This document shows, one piece after another, positions 54,541-63,089 of a stretch of DNA of 64,000 bases; position 1 is the stretch's first letter, and the number at the start of each line of letters is the position of its first letter. Made by a program: the position numbers and the translations under genes. The DNA comes from JBCBSK01 sp965250105 (lineage in GTDB: Bacteria; Pseudomonadota; Alphaproteobacteria; Rhizobiales; Tepidamorphaceae), in assembly GCA_965250105.1 (NCBI GenBank), contig OZ252290.1, positions 930,001 through 994,000 of the forward strand, given 5' to 3'. The notes under the pieces are model-generated. The model searched no databases. It was not told where the DNA came from and saw nothing but the letters and a program-made list of their open reading frames with translations.

Positions 54541-55032
54541 ATGACCGTCCGGAACGGCTATTCCATCACCCAGATCGCCCTGCACTGGATCGTCGCCGTG
54601 CTGGTCGCCGCGCAATACCTCTTCAAGGACGCCATCGCGGCGGCCTGGGACGCGATCCGCGCCGGCCAGACCTTCGCCTTCGATCCGCTGATCCTGGCGC
54701 ATATTATCGCCGGCGTGCTGATCCTCGCTTTCGTCGTCTGGCGCGTCGTCTTGCGCCTGCGCCGCGGGGTTCCGCCACCCCCGGAAAACGAGCCCGCCCC
54801 CCTCAAGACCGTGTCGCATGTCGCGCATTGGGCGTTCTATGGCGTGCTCGCCGCGATGTCGGTGACGGGTCTCGTGGCCTGGTTCGGCGATGTGGCACCG
54901 GCCGCCCAGGCGCATAACGTGCTGAAAGTGGTCCTCCTGGCGCTGATCGCCCTGCACATCCTCGCCGTTCCCTTCCACTGGATCGTGCTGAAGAACGATG
55001 TGATGCGACGCATGATCCGCCCGGCGGAGTGA
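54541..55032 (+). CDS. Cytochrome b561 family protein
   Basis: This 163-residue membrane protein has four hydrophobic segments and the His pattern of the bacterial cytochrome b561 family: ALHWIVAV, LAHIIAGV, HVAHWAFYG and LHILAVPFHW provide heme ligands. The ATG at 54541 is preceded by AAAGGA. Located 64 bases after the EF-hand gene, it may pass electrons between the membrane quinone pool and a periplasmic partner. Confidence 0.84.
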   Translation: MTVRNGYSITQIALHWIVAVLVAAQYLFKDAIAAAWDAIRAGQTFAFDPLILAHIIAGVLILAFVVWRVVLRLRRGVPPPPENEPAPLKTVSHVAHWAFYGVLAAMSVTGLVAWFGDVAPAAQAHNVLKVVLLALIALHILAVPFHWIVLKNDVMRRMIRPAE

Positions 55033-55039
55033 GCCGGCC

Positions 55040-55065
55040 GCCCGGTCCGTGAAAGCGGGCCGGGC
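55040..55065 (+). terminator. GC hairpin after cytochrome b561 gene
   Basis: A ten-position stem GCCCGGTCCG/CGGGCCGGGC, with one G-T pair, begins eight bases after the stop codon. No long T-run follows. Confidence 0.45.
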
Positions 55066-55120
55066 CTCTACCCACCCCGACCGCATCCGACATGAACCGC
55101 CAACACGAGAGGCCCTCATC

Positions 55121-55189
55121 ATGAGTTATCGCATCGTCGCCCCTGTCCTGGCCGCCTCGCCGGCCGCCTGCCGGTCCGCCGTCAGATGA
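55121..55189 (+). pseudogene. Very short truncated exported-protein start
   Basis: ATG at 55121 is preceded by GAGAGG and opens a 22-codon frame, MSYRIVAPVLAASPAACRSA, which looks like the start of a signal peptide cut short by a stop. It lies in the right place to have been a third gene of the EF-hand/cytochrome operon. Confidence 0.3.
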
Positions 55190-55210
55190 TTTGGGACGGG
55201 TTTGTGCGGA

Positions 55211-56191
55211 TCAGGTTGTTTCACGACCAGATACCGGCCTGGCTTTCCGTTCCGCGACCAGCAGCCCGGCAATGGTTATCAGCGCCATACCAATCACCGT
55301 GAACGTGTCAGGCGTCTCCACGAAGAAAACGAAGCCCCAGATCGCGGCCGAGACCAGGTAGGCATAGTCGAAGGTGCCGATTATCTGAGGCGGTGCGATC
55401 TGATAGGCGCGCGCGACCCCGAGAAAGAACGCCGCCGATAGAATGCCGAGGAACGCCATCAACGTCCAGTCGGTCCAGCCCATTGGCGTCCAACTGCCCA
55501 GCAGAAAGGGATATGTGGCGACGGATGCTGGGTCGAGTTTTACCGTCGCCAGCAAAGCCGTTGCGATGAGCCCTGTGAGGATAAAGAATCCATGCAGGCC
55601 GACGGCCAGATTGACGGCCTCGTCATGCTGGCATTTGGCTCGGGTCAGAACCATCGCGGATGAATAGAAGGCCGCGGCTAAGAGGGGTAAAGCGATCCAC
55701 CACGTGAAGGCGTCGGTTCCGGGTCGCAAAATGGCCGCGACACCGACAAAGCCAACAAGGACTCCAAGCCATTGGCGTTTGGAGACGCGTTCGCCCAGAA
55801 CGAGTGCTGATAGCAGCGCCGTCAGAATGGGGTTTGTGTAAACGGCCACGGCCGCGACGGATAGATTAAGAACCGGCAGCGACGCGTAGAAGGCCAGCCA
55901 CGTCAGCACAAGAAGCGCGCTCCGCAGCAGAATCCACTTGTTGAAGATGGCGCGGAACGAAACGCCGGTGACCCAGCCGAGTACAACAAGGCAAGGAAGC
56001 GCGAAGAGTGACCGCGCGGCAAATACCTGCCACACGGTCAGGTTGGCGCTGACCAGTTTCACCACCGCATCCGCAAAGGCCATCGCGGTGACCGATGCGA
56101 GGATTAGGAGAACGCCTTGGGCGATCTGATCTGGTTTCCTGGTCTTGGCTTCTGTCACCGGAGGGCTCTGGTGCAAATCGTCCTTGACCAA
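55211..56191 (-). CDS. EamA/DMT-family exporter
   Basis: This 326-residue protein has ten predicted membrane helices with the EamA repeat seen in both halves (for example VYTNPILTALLSALVLGERV). Family members export amino acids, purines or drugs. It is transcribed divergently from the LysR gene at 56261, whose start is 69 bases away, which suggests regulation by that protein. Confidence 0.84.
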   Translation of the reverse strand: MVKDDLHQSPPVTEAKTRKPDQIAQGVLLILASVTAMAFADAVVKLVSANLTVWQVFAARSLFALPCLVVLGWVTGVSFRAIFNKWILLRSALLVLTWLAFYASLPVLNLSVAAVAVYTNPILTALLSALVLGERVSKRQWLGVLVGFVGVAAILRPGTDAFTWWIALPLLAAAFYSSAMVLTRAKCQHDEAVNLAVGLHGFFILTGLIATALLATVKLDPASVATYPFLLGSWTPMGWTDWTLMAFLGILSAAFFLGVARAYQIAPPQIIGTFDYAYLVSAAIWGFVFFVETPDTFTVIGMALITIAGLLVAERKARPVSGRETT

Positions 56192-56260
56192 TCCATATCG
56201 CGACGATGAGAGTTTGAATACATCTTGTTTTCAAAAGGAATTATTTGATAAAATGAAATA

Positions 56261-57172
56261 ATGGACCGTGCCACCCTTCATGGCATCGACGTCTTCCTGA
56301 CGATTGTCCGGGAAGGCTCAATGCGTGCCGCCGCCGCAAAGCTGGGCGTCGGCGCCCCTACAATCAGCCTGCAACTAAAGGCGCTTGAGGAAAGGCTCGG
56401 CGTCGATTTGCTCGTTCGCACGACACGCAAGCTGGACCTGACCGCGGCAGGTCAGGTGTTGTTCGACAGCGCGGCTCCGGCCTATCGCGATCTCGCCAGC
56501 TCGGTGGAGAAGGCCCAGCAGAAGGCTGTTTCCTCAACGGGAACCTTGCGATTGAGCTTATCGCGCGGCGCGTATCTGGTGGCGGTCGCGCCCATGCTGG
56601 ATGCGTTCCTGTCGAGCAATCCCGGGATCACCCTTGAAATGTCCTGGAACGAAGAATTGGTCGATATCGAACGCAAAGGATTTCACGCGGGTGTTCGGAT
56701 GGGAGATCTGCTCGCGGCCAATATGTCTGCGATCCTCGCTTCCGCGCCCGTTCCGTCTGCGTTCTTCGCATCCCCCCAATACCTTGACGCAAATGGACGC
56801 CCCCGGGCGCCGCGCGATCTTCTCGGCCATCATTGCATCCGGCACCGGCAGCCCACGTCAGGCCAACTCAGGGATTGGTGGGTGATGGAGGACGAACAAG
56901 CGAAGCGTATCGATCCTCCCGCTCGGCTCGTCTTCGATTCAGCGATGGGGGTCATCCAGGCGGCGCGGGACGGCCACGGGATTGGATGGTCCATGCGGGC
57001 AACGATGGAAGACCACGTCAAAACCGGTGCGTTGGAGCTCGTGCTGGATGGTTGCACGACCGATCTTCCACCGTTCTATCTCTACTTTCCGAGCCAAAAC
57101 GAAGCTTGGGAGCCGCTTGCGATGTTCATCCAAAGCATGGAACAGCATATGTCCAGCGACACGAGTGGCTGA
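56261..57172 (+). CDS. LysR-family transcriptional regulator
   Basis: This 303-residue regulator has a clear winged helix region (IDVFLTIVREGSMRAAAAKL then GVGAPTISLQLKALEERLG) and a C-terminal effector domain. It is likely to control the divergent EamA exporter. The intergenic region of 69 bases is AT-rich, fitting a shared promoter. Confidence 0.86.
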   Translation: MDRATLHGIDVFLTIVREGSMRAAAAKLGVGAPTISLQLKALEERLGVDLLVRTTRKLDLTAAGQVLFDSAAPAYRDLASSVEKAQQKAVSSTGTLRLSLSRGAYLVAVAPMLDAFLSSNPGITLEMSWNEELVDIERKGFHAGVRMGDLLAANMSAILASAPVPSAFFASPQYLDANGRPRAPRDLLGHHCIRHRQPTSGQLRDWWVMEDEQAKRIDPPARLVFDSAMGVIQAARDGHGIGWSMRATMEDHVKTGALELVLDGCTTDLPPFYLYFPSQNEAWEPLAMFIQSMEQHMSSDTSG

Positions 57173-57589
57173 CCTTCGTCGGAACCTTGGCGCCGGTCCT
57201 TTGGAAGCGCTTGCCGCCAATCGAAAGGCAAGGATTTTGACTAAATGGATCAGACACACCAAGACATCAGTACCCCGAAGGACGATAGCTGCTCCCGAGT
57301 AAACACCTTGACCGTCGTTGATGATCGCTTGGAAGCATGATCGACAAACGCTTCCTTAGCCGTACGGAACCGATCTTCGCGTTTGATGCCCCCCCGCGAT
57401 CTCGATTCAATGTTGCTTCGGACCAATGGCTTCCCGCAGCATCGCAGCAACGGTTCGGGCAAACAGCGCCAGCATTATGGCAAGCGCGGCAAACAGTGGG
57501 GTCGGGCGCACGCTTATCTCCCTTATTCTTCAGAGAGTTAAGTATGCGAGCATTCGCAATCAAGTGAAGGTGCCTGTCGCGTATGGCCG
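57173..57589. other. Gene-free segment
   Basis: No recognisable gene lies between the LysR stop and the kinase remnant. The open frames here have no family match. Confidence 0.35.
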
Positions 57590-57848
57590 CCAGCGAGGGG
57601 GCCGTCGCGCGCAGCCCGCCTTCGGTCCGGTACGACGGTTGCGCATCGCCGTCATGGGCGCGGAAGATGGCGCGCAATATCGGAAGGCCCAGCCCGATCC
57701 CGCCGGTGTCGCAGGAGCGCGAGCTTTCAAAGCCGGATGAACGGGTCGAAGACATGATCGAACGCGTCGGACGGGATGCCGGAGCCGTCGTCGTCAATAA
57801 GAATCTCGACGGTACCGGCGGCCTCTCGCGGCGTGACATGCGCCCCCC
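57590..57848 (-). pseudogene. Histidine kinase C-terminal remnant (paralogue of 51608-53035)
   Basis: The minus strand reads VEILIDDDGSGIPSDAFDHV, FDPFIRL then a stop, and in another frame SSRSCDTGGIGLGLPILRAI, FRAHDGDAQPSYRTEGGLRA. This matches the end of the intact kinase at 51608 (ILIDDTGPGIPPDDLDHVFDPFRRL and GGIGLGLPIARAIFRAHGGD). One frameshift and loss of all upstream domains make it a dead copy. Confidence 0.82.
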
Positions 57849-57850
57849 TG

Positions 57851-58450
57851 CTAAGGCGCGAGGCCCTGCCAGATCAGCCTGATCATCTCGCGCCGGCGTT
57901 TCCCGTCAGGCGGCGTCTTCAACAGAGCGGCGGACAACGCTTCTCCGTGCACCACGGAAATCAGAAGCCGGGCCATGGCGCTTCCGTCGCCTTTGCGGAC
58001 AAAGCCCCTATCGGTGAGGCCGCCAAGCCGTGCGCCGAGGGATTCGACCAAACCGGCTTCCATCATTGGTTGGTGCGCGTCGGCCAGGTGATCCGCGTGG
58101 AACGCCGTGTGGGTCGCCAGTTGAACGAAGAGCGGCGCCACGGTTTCGAAATACCGGTAGAGCCGTTCGGCGACATCGGCGAGATAGGCTTCCGTTTCAT
58201 CAGCGCTACGCGGCGGTTCGCCGAGCAGGTTGTCAAGATCCGGCGGTGGCGGCGCCATGGCCGCGAAGAACAGATCATCCTTTGAGCCGAAGCGCTGATA
58301 GAGGACGGCCTGCGAGATACCGGCCGCGTCGGCGATCTCGCGCGTCGTGGCGAGCTGGCCGCGATCGACAAACGCCAGACGGGCCGCTTTGAGAATGTCC
58401 TCGTCTTGGACTGTGCGTGCGCGTCCCATTGATCCTTCGACCTCATTCAT
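57851..58450 (-). CDS. TetR/AcrR-family regulator at end of ABC operon
   Basis: This protein has 199 residues from the ATG at 58450, or 192 from the ATG at 58429, which has an AAGGA site. The helix-turn-helix region reads TTREIADAAGISQAVLYQRF. Its start overlaps the permease stop by eight bases, so it is translated with the transporter. The operator is probably the inverted repeat at 61558-61623 at the operon start, giving feedback control. Confidence 0.84.
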   Translation of the reverse strand: MNEVEGSMGRARTVQDEDILKAARLAFVDRGQLATTREIADAAGISQAVLYQRFGSKDDLFFAAMAPPPPDLDNLLGEPPRSADETEAYLADVAERLYRYFETVAPLFVQLATHTAFHADHLADAHQPMMEAGLVESLGARLGGLTDRGFVRKGDGSAMARLLISVVHGEALSAALLKTPPDGKRRREMIRLIWQGLAP

Positions 58451-60830
58451 AGGCGATGGCGTCGCAAACCGGCGTCCTCATAGCGCGTCGCGCCGGTCCC
58501 ATACAGGCGATCAGCGTCAACACAGCAACCAGTATGGTCCACGCCAGAACGCCTATCGGCGAGAACACCAGCGGCAAGGTCAGATGAAGACCGTGATTCC
58601 CAACAATACTGGCGACGGCCATCGATAAGGGGACCGAAAGGATGCCAGCAAGAAGAACACTGGCGAATGCGATGGCATAGCCTTCGGCAAGGATGAGATT
58701 ACGCACGGCCGCCGGGCGCGCGCCCATGGCGCGGATGATGCCGATCTCCCGCGTCCGTTCAAGGACGTTCAACCCCATAGACGCGGCAAGGCCCAATCCG
58801 CCCACGATGATGGCCGCGAGCGCCGCCGTCGACAAAAGCGCCAGCAGGATCGCGAAGTGGCCGACCATGGCCTGCCGCAAGGCCGGGCGCGTGAACAGGA
58901 GCGCCGGCATGGAGCCTGCGTCCACGATCACCTCCTCGATCTGGCTGGCAAGGCGGTCTTCAGCGCCGGGATCGGCTGCGACCCGGATGACGCCGGCGAG
59001 GCCGTCGGCGCCCGCCAGTTCGGCGAAGGTGGTCGGGTTCGTGTAAAGCGATGGCTCGGCGACCTCTTCGATGAGGCCGACGATGCGTCCACGCACCGAA
59101 CGCGGGCCAAGCGCGAGTTGCACGTCGGCCCCGATGACCAGCGCGGGTTCTATGGCTTGAAGGTTGCGGTTGACGACTAGCTCTCCGAGTTGCGCAGCCT
59201 CGGGCCAACGTCCGTCGACGATCGGCACATCGAGCAATGCGGTGTCGGGCGGCGGCGCCAGGAGACCGTATCGCCCGCGACTCCGGTCGGCGCCCTCTTG
59301 CGTGTTCAGCGCAACCAGAGCGCCGCCCCACGCCTCCACATGGGAAACGCCCGGCAGGGCGCTTACATCGGCGAGAAGGTCCGCGGCGTCGACGGGCCTC
59401 AAGAGCCGGGCATCGATGTCATCGCCCCGACGGTCCAGCGACCGGTCGACGGCGGCGATCAGGCTGACATAGACATTCGCGGCCGTCATGAGCGCCGCGC
59501 CGCCAAGCGCCAGGGCGAACAGCGTCAGCCAAAGCCGCACCGGGCGGCGAAAGCTGTTGCGCACGGCCAGCACGGTGGGCTGCCCCAAACCGGCGAGCAA
59601 ACGGCCCAGGCGTGTCTTGGTGCGCCCGCGCGTCCCGGGCGCCGTGATGCCGGGGTCCTGCAAGGCTTTCTGAACGGGCATGCGCGCGGCGCGGGCGATC
59701 GGGATCGCGGCGGCGACAAGCGGCACGGCCAAGCCGACGCAGACGATCGCCAGCAAGGTCGGGGGCCCCACCGCATGGCTGGCGACATCGAGATTGAGCT
59801 GCCGTGCGGCATAGGCCGAAAACGACCGGGCGCCGAGCAAACCGGCGCCAAGACCGATCACGACGGCGGGCGCGGCGAGAGCGGCGATCATGGCGAGATA
59901 GATCGCGGCGATGTCCGGCGACCGCGCGCCGATCGTCTTCATCGCGCCGATCTGGCGGGCCTGCCGGGCCAGGAAGGCGCCAACAACACTCGCCGCCAGC
60001 GCGCCGCTCAGCACCAGCGCCAGCGCGCTGAACACGCTCAGAAGCAACAGCATCGTCGTCATATGATCGGTATGCGGATGGCGGCGCGGCGGAACCTCGA
60101 CGCGCAGGACGTCGTATCCCGCCTCGACGAGCCAGTCCGCCGTGTCGTCGGCGACGCGGCCGGCAACTGAGCGATCGCTCCCCCTGTCATCGGCGACGGT
60201 GACGCGCAGTTCGTCCAGATGACCGCCGAGACCGAGGTCGGACAGGGTTTCGCGGCTGACGTAGGCGTAAGCCGCATTGTCCTGCCAGCCGGGCGCAAGC
60301 GCGGGATCGTGCACGACGCCCCCGATCGGCAGGGACGCCAACGCGCCGCCTGGAACCCGCACGGTGAGGGTGTCGCCTGTGCCGACGTCCGTGACAGCGC
60401 CCAGCACCGGAAGCCCGGATCGCTCAACAAGGACCGTGCCGCGCTCCGGGGGCCACTCACCTTCCAGCGGCTCGAACGCCGAAACGCGCAGATCGGAAAA
60501 GTCCCGCGCGCCGAACAAGAGCAATGCGCGCCAGTCGCCCGGCGCCACTTCGACCCGTGCGCGCACCAGCCGCCTTGCGTCGGCGTCGGCGACGCCTGGC
60601 AGCGTCCGCACGCCTTCGAGAACCTGGCTGTCCACATCCTCAAGCCAGACCACGACAGCGGGCGGCTCCGCCGTGGCGAAACTCGCGGGAATCTCGCGCA
60701 GCAGAACCGACCGCGCGCCGAGGGCGACGGTGAGCGCCGCCGCGCCGAGCGCGATGGCGAGGAAGACGAGAAGCGCGCGTCCGGGCTGCTCGGTCAGATC
60801 GCTGACGACCTTCCTAACGCGCGGGCTCAT
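58443..60830 (-). CDS. FtsX-like ABC transporter permease
   Basis: This 795-residue membrane protein has the layout of long FtsX/MacB-type permeases: an N-terminal helix, a large extracytoplasmic domain, helices near residues 260-380, a second extracytoplasmic domain and a final helix group. Such transporters work in lipoprotein release, export or mechanotransmission. It overlaps the ATPase gene by four bases and the TetR gene by eight. Its cargo cannot be read from sequence. Confidence 0.86.
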   Translation of the reverse strand: MSPRVRKVVSDLTEQPGRALLVFLAIALGAAALTVALGARSVLLREIPASFATAEPPAVVVWLEDVDSQVLEGVRTLPGVADADARRLVRARVEVAPGDWRALLLFGARDFSDLRVSAFEPLEGEWPPERGTVLVERSGLPVLGAVTDVGTGDTLTVRVPGGALASLPIGGVVHDPALAPGWQDNAAYAYVSRETLSDLGLGGHLDELRVTVADDRGSDRSVAGRVADDTADWLVEAGYDVLRVEVPPRRHPHTDHMTTMLLLLSVFSALALVLSGALAASVVGAFLARQARQIGAMKTIGARSPDIAAIYLAMIAALAAPAVVIGLGAGLLGARSFSAYAARQLNLDVASHAVGPPTLLAIVCVGLAVPLVAAAIPIARAARMPVQKALQDPGITAPGTRGRTKTRLGRLLAGLGQPTVLAVRNSFRRPVRLWLTLFALALGGAALMTAANVYVSLIAAVDRSLDRRGDDIDARLLRPVDAADLLADVSALPGVSHVEAWGGALVALNTQEGADRSRGRYGLLAPPPDTALLDVPIVDGRWPEAAQLGELVVNRNLQAIEPALVIGADVQLALGPRSVRGRIVGLIEEVAEPSLYTNPTTFAELAGADGLAGVIRVAADPGAEDRLASQIEEVIVDAGSMPALLFTRPALRQAMVGHFAILLALLSTAALAAIIVGGLGLAASMGLNVLERTREIGIIRAMGARPAAVRNLILAEGYAIAFASVLLAGILSVPLSMAVASIVGNHGLHLTLPLVFSPIGVLAWTILVAVLTLIACMGPARRAMRTPVCDAIAYE

Positions 60831-61549
60831 GGCGCGGCCGCCTTTGCCGAATGTTCCCCGGCCATATCTTCGACGATCATGCCGTCGGACAGGCGGATCA
60901 GGCGGTCGGCGCGCGCCGCGACGTCGTTATCGTGGGTGACGACGATGACGGCACGTCCGTCGTCGGCCAGCGCGGTCAGGAGGCTCATGACCGTGGCGGC
61001 GGAGTCCGTGTCCAGATTGCCCGTCGGCTCGTCCGCGACAAGGAGCTTGGGATCGTTGGCGAGGGCCCGCGCGATGGCCGCGCGTTGCTGCTGGCCGCCC
61101 GACAGCGTGCCGGGCAGCTTGTCCGCCTGGTCGGCGATGCCGACGCGATCGAGCAAGGCCCGCCCGCGGTCTCGGCGGTCTCGCACCGCGACAGCCCCGA
61201 CGAAATCCATGGCGAGCAGGATGTTCTCCAGGATCGTAAGGGTGGGGAGGAGTTGAAAGAACTGGAAGACGACGCCGACTTGCGAGCCCCGCCATTTCGC
61301 CAGCCGGTCTTCGCTTAAGGCCCCAAGCGAAACGCCCGACACGTCCACCGAACCGGCGCTTGGGTGGTCGAGACCGGCGATCAGGTGGAGCAATGTGGAT
61401 TTGCCGCTGCCCGAGCGACCGACGATCGCGGTCATGCTGCTTGCCGGGATCGCGCAGGTCACGCCCTTAAGGGCATCGAACGAAGGACCGTCAGGCCGTT
61501 TATAGCGCTTTGAGACGTCTCGAAGGTCAATCAACGCGGGATCGGACAC
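60827..61549 (-). CDS. ABC transporter ATPase (LolD/MacB type)
   Basis: This 240-residue ATPase starts at GTG 61549, where a GGAGG ribosome binding site lies six bases upstream; a longer open frame exists but lies inside the inverted repeat. It has Walker A GRSGSGKSTLLHL, signature LSGGQQQRAA and Walker B LLVADEPTGNLD, typical of ATPases that pair with FtsX-like permeases. It is the first gene of a three-gene operon. Confidence 0.87.
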   Translation of the reverse strand: MSDPALIDLRDVSKRYKRPDGPSFDALKGVTCAIPASSMTAIVGRSGSGKSTLLHLIAGLDHPSAGSVDVSGVSLGALSEDRLAKWRGSQVGVVFQFFQLLPTLTILENILLAMDFVGAVAVRDRRDRGRALLDRVGIADQADKLPGTLSGGQQQRAAIARALANDPKLLVADEPTGNLDTDSAATVMSLLTALADDGRAVIVVTHDNDVAARADRLIRLSDGMIVEDMAGEHSAKAAAP

Positions 61550-61557
61550 ATCTGGCC

Positions 61558-61623
61558 TCCATCGACTTCCGCTATCCAATATAAGCGGCTGATCGCTTAT
61601 ATTGGATAGCGGAAGTCGATGGA
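61558..61623. promoter_or_regulatory. Perfect 30-bp inverted repeat at start of ABC operon
   Basis: The arms 61558-61587 and 61594-61623 are exact complements with a six-base spacer GCTGAT. The centre, TATAAGCG-N6-CGCTTATA, resembles a TetR-type operator. On the transcript side, the last three bases of the arm nearest the ATPase gene are the first three of its GGAGG ribosome binding site (61560-61556), so a hairpin in the mRNA could limit translation. Confidence 0.7.
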
Positions 61624-62024
61624 TGAATGCAACCCACTTTCTGGCGGCGCTGCGTCTTGGGGAGCTAAGAGTTTGGAACCAAAGGATTCAAAACAGGGCG
61701 TGAGACCGATCGGCCGCTGTGAAAGTGGCTGCCAAGCGAACCTGCTTCGAGAATGCTGGTTGGGCGTAACGGCGGCTGGAAAATCCGCCATAGGTTCTGA
61801 AACCCGCACGATTTAGTTGCGTAGACAATGAATCGCGGAAAATGCGGGCTGAACCTCAAGCTGTAGCCTGAAACAAGAATTGCTGACATCTGTGACTGCG
61901 TGCCCCCCGAAACCAGTTTTTCCAATAAAATCAATACATTGCTTAGAATGCAGCGCAACTCTGGTCTGACGCGAAGCCTGATCCGGAATCATATCGGAAT
62001 CGATCTCAAGGAAGCCATGTCGTG
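61624..62024. other. Gene-free segment beside the inverted repeat
   Basis: Short open frames exist on both strands, but none resembles a family I know. The DNA is probably decayed insert. Confidence 0.3.
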
Positions 62025-62225
62025 TCATGGCGTAGCGAATACCCTCACCGGGTGCCCAATTTTATTGTTAGTGCATGAGCCGAGCGGTCTTGGATCCATT
62101 TGGATGACGGTTTCCGGGGCCGGCAGGAGATAGCGCAGGTCATTATGCGGCCCTTTGGTGTTGTAGTTTTTCCTACATTTATTGATCAGAACTCGCTCCA
62201 GTCGGAGATAGTAGAATATTTCTCC
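62025..62225 (-). pseudogene. IS3-family OrfB C-terminal remnant
   Basis: The minus strand reads NGEIFYYLRLERVLINKCRK, then NYNTKGPHNDLRYLLPAPET and VIQMDPRPL. This is the standard C-terminus of an IS3-family transposase, after the catalytic Glu. The rest of the element is absent. Confidence 0.75.
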
Positions 62226-62433
62226 ATTGATCAACTCTTCTCAGAATCTTGGCATTGAGGCCATAGAAGTATCCGTTTCTCCACAAATACGTGGCTCAAT
62301 GTGTATCTAACCATCATAAATTTTTGATATAAATTATAGATATACATAATAAAAATAAAAAAATTTTCAATGTGGATTTATTATAAAATGTAAACCTGTT
62401 AAATTTGTCTATTGTTTATATTTTAATTCGATC
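62226..62433. other. Extremely AT-rich segment
   Basis: From about 62260 the sequence is dominated by A and T runs, quite unlike the rest of the window. No gene is visible. It could be remnant insertion DNA or the upstream region of the IS5 element. Confidence 0.5.
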
Positions 62434-63079
62434 ATGTCAAAGGATTTGGCCATTTCTGATCTTTTTCTACTCTCGTCTGCTCAAATGCCGAAGATCGAGC
62501 CTTTCTTGCCCGAGCCGGGTGGGGTTCCCCGGGTGGATGATCGACCCCACGCACCTGAAGGCCCACCGCACGGCTTCAAGCCTGGCAAAAAAGGGAGTTT
62601 TTCCCCGCCATATCGGGGGCACGAAAGGCGATCTGAACACGAAACCGCAAGCGGTCTGCGATGGCGAAGGCTGTCCGCTCGCCATGTGCCTCACCGCGGG
62701 GCAGACCTCCGGTCATGTCGGAGCGAAGGTCCTATACCCAGCACTGGCCGAAGGCGGCGGGAGCGTCCTGATCGCCGACAAGGGCTACGATTCCGATGAG
62801 TATCGCGCAGCCCTGAAAGCCAAAGGGCTCACAGCATGCATCCCGCCACGACAATGGCGAGCTTCACCGGCGACATACTACAAAACCCAGTACAGACAGC
62901 GCCACAAGGCCGAGAACAGGTTCGCCAAACTGAAAGATTGGCGGCGCATCGCAACCCGCTACGATCGCCGGGCCGACGTCTTCATGGCCGCAATACCCCT
63001 TGCCGCCATCGTCATCTGGTGGCTCCAATGGATCCTGAGCCTAGGTCCGGGCAGCCCAACACAGCCAAGGAGAGCATAA
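62434..63079 (+). pseudogene. IS5-family transposase with internal deletion and frameshift
   Basis: The first frame begins with SDLFLLSSAQMPKIEPFLPE, the usual IS5-group N-terminus, and stops matching at RVDDR (about 62543). The second frame resumes at MIDPTHLKAHRTASSLA and then runs through LIADKGYDSDEYRAALKAKG and RFAKLKDWRRIATRYDRRAD. About 80 codons that normally lie between are missing. The element is therefore inactive, although its DDE C-terminal half is well preserved. Confidence 0.8.
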
Positions 63080-63089
63080 AGAGACCGCC

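Noticed and set aside
59190..60170. Plus-strand frame of 326 codons opposite the FtsX permease
   Set aside because: Antisense shadow with His/Gln/Arg-rich composition.
61550..61579. Earlier start for the ABC ATPase at 61579
   Set aside because: The extra codons lie inside the inverted repeat, and GTG at 61549 has a well-placed GGAGG site.
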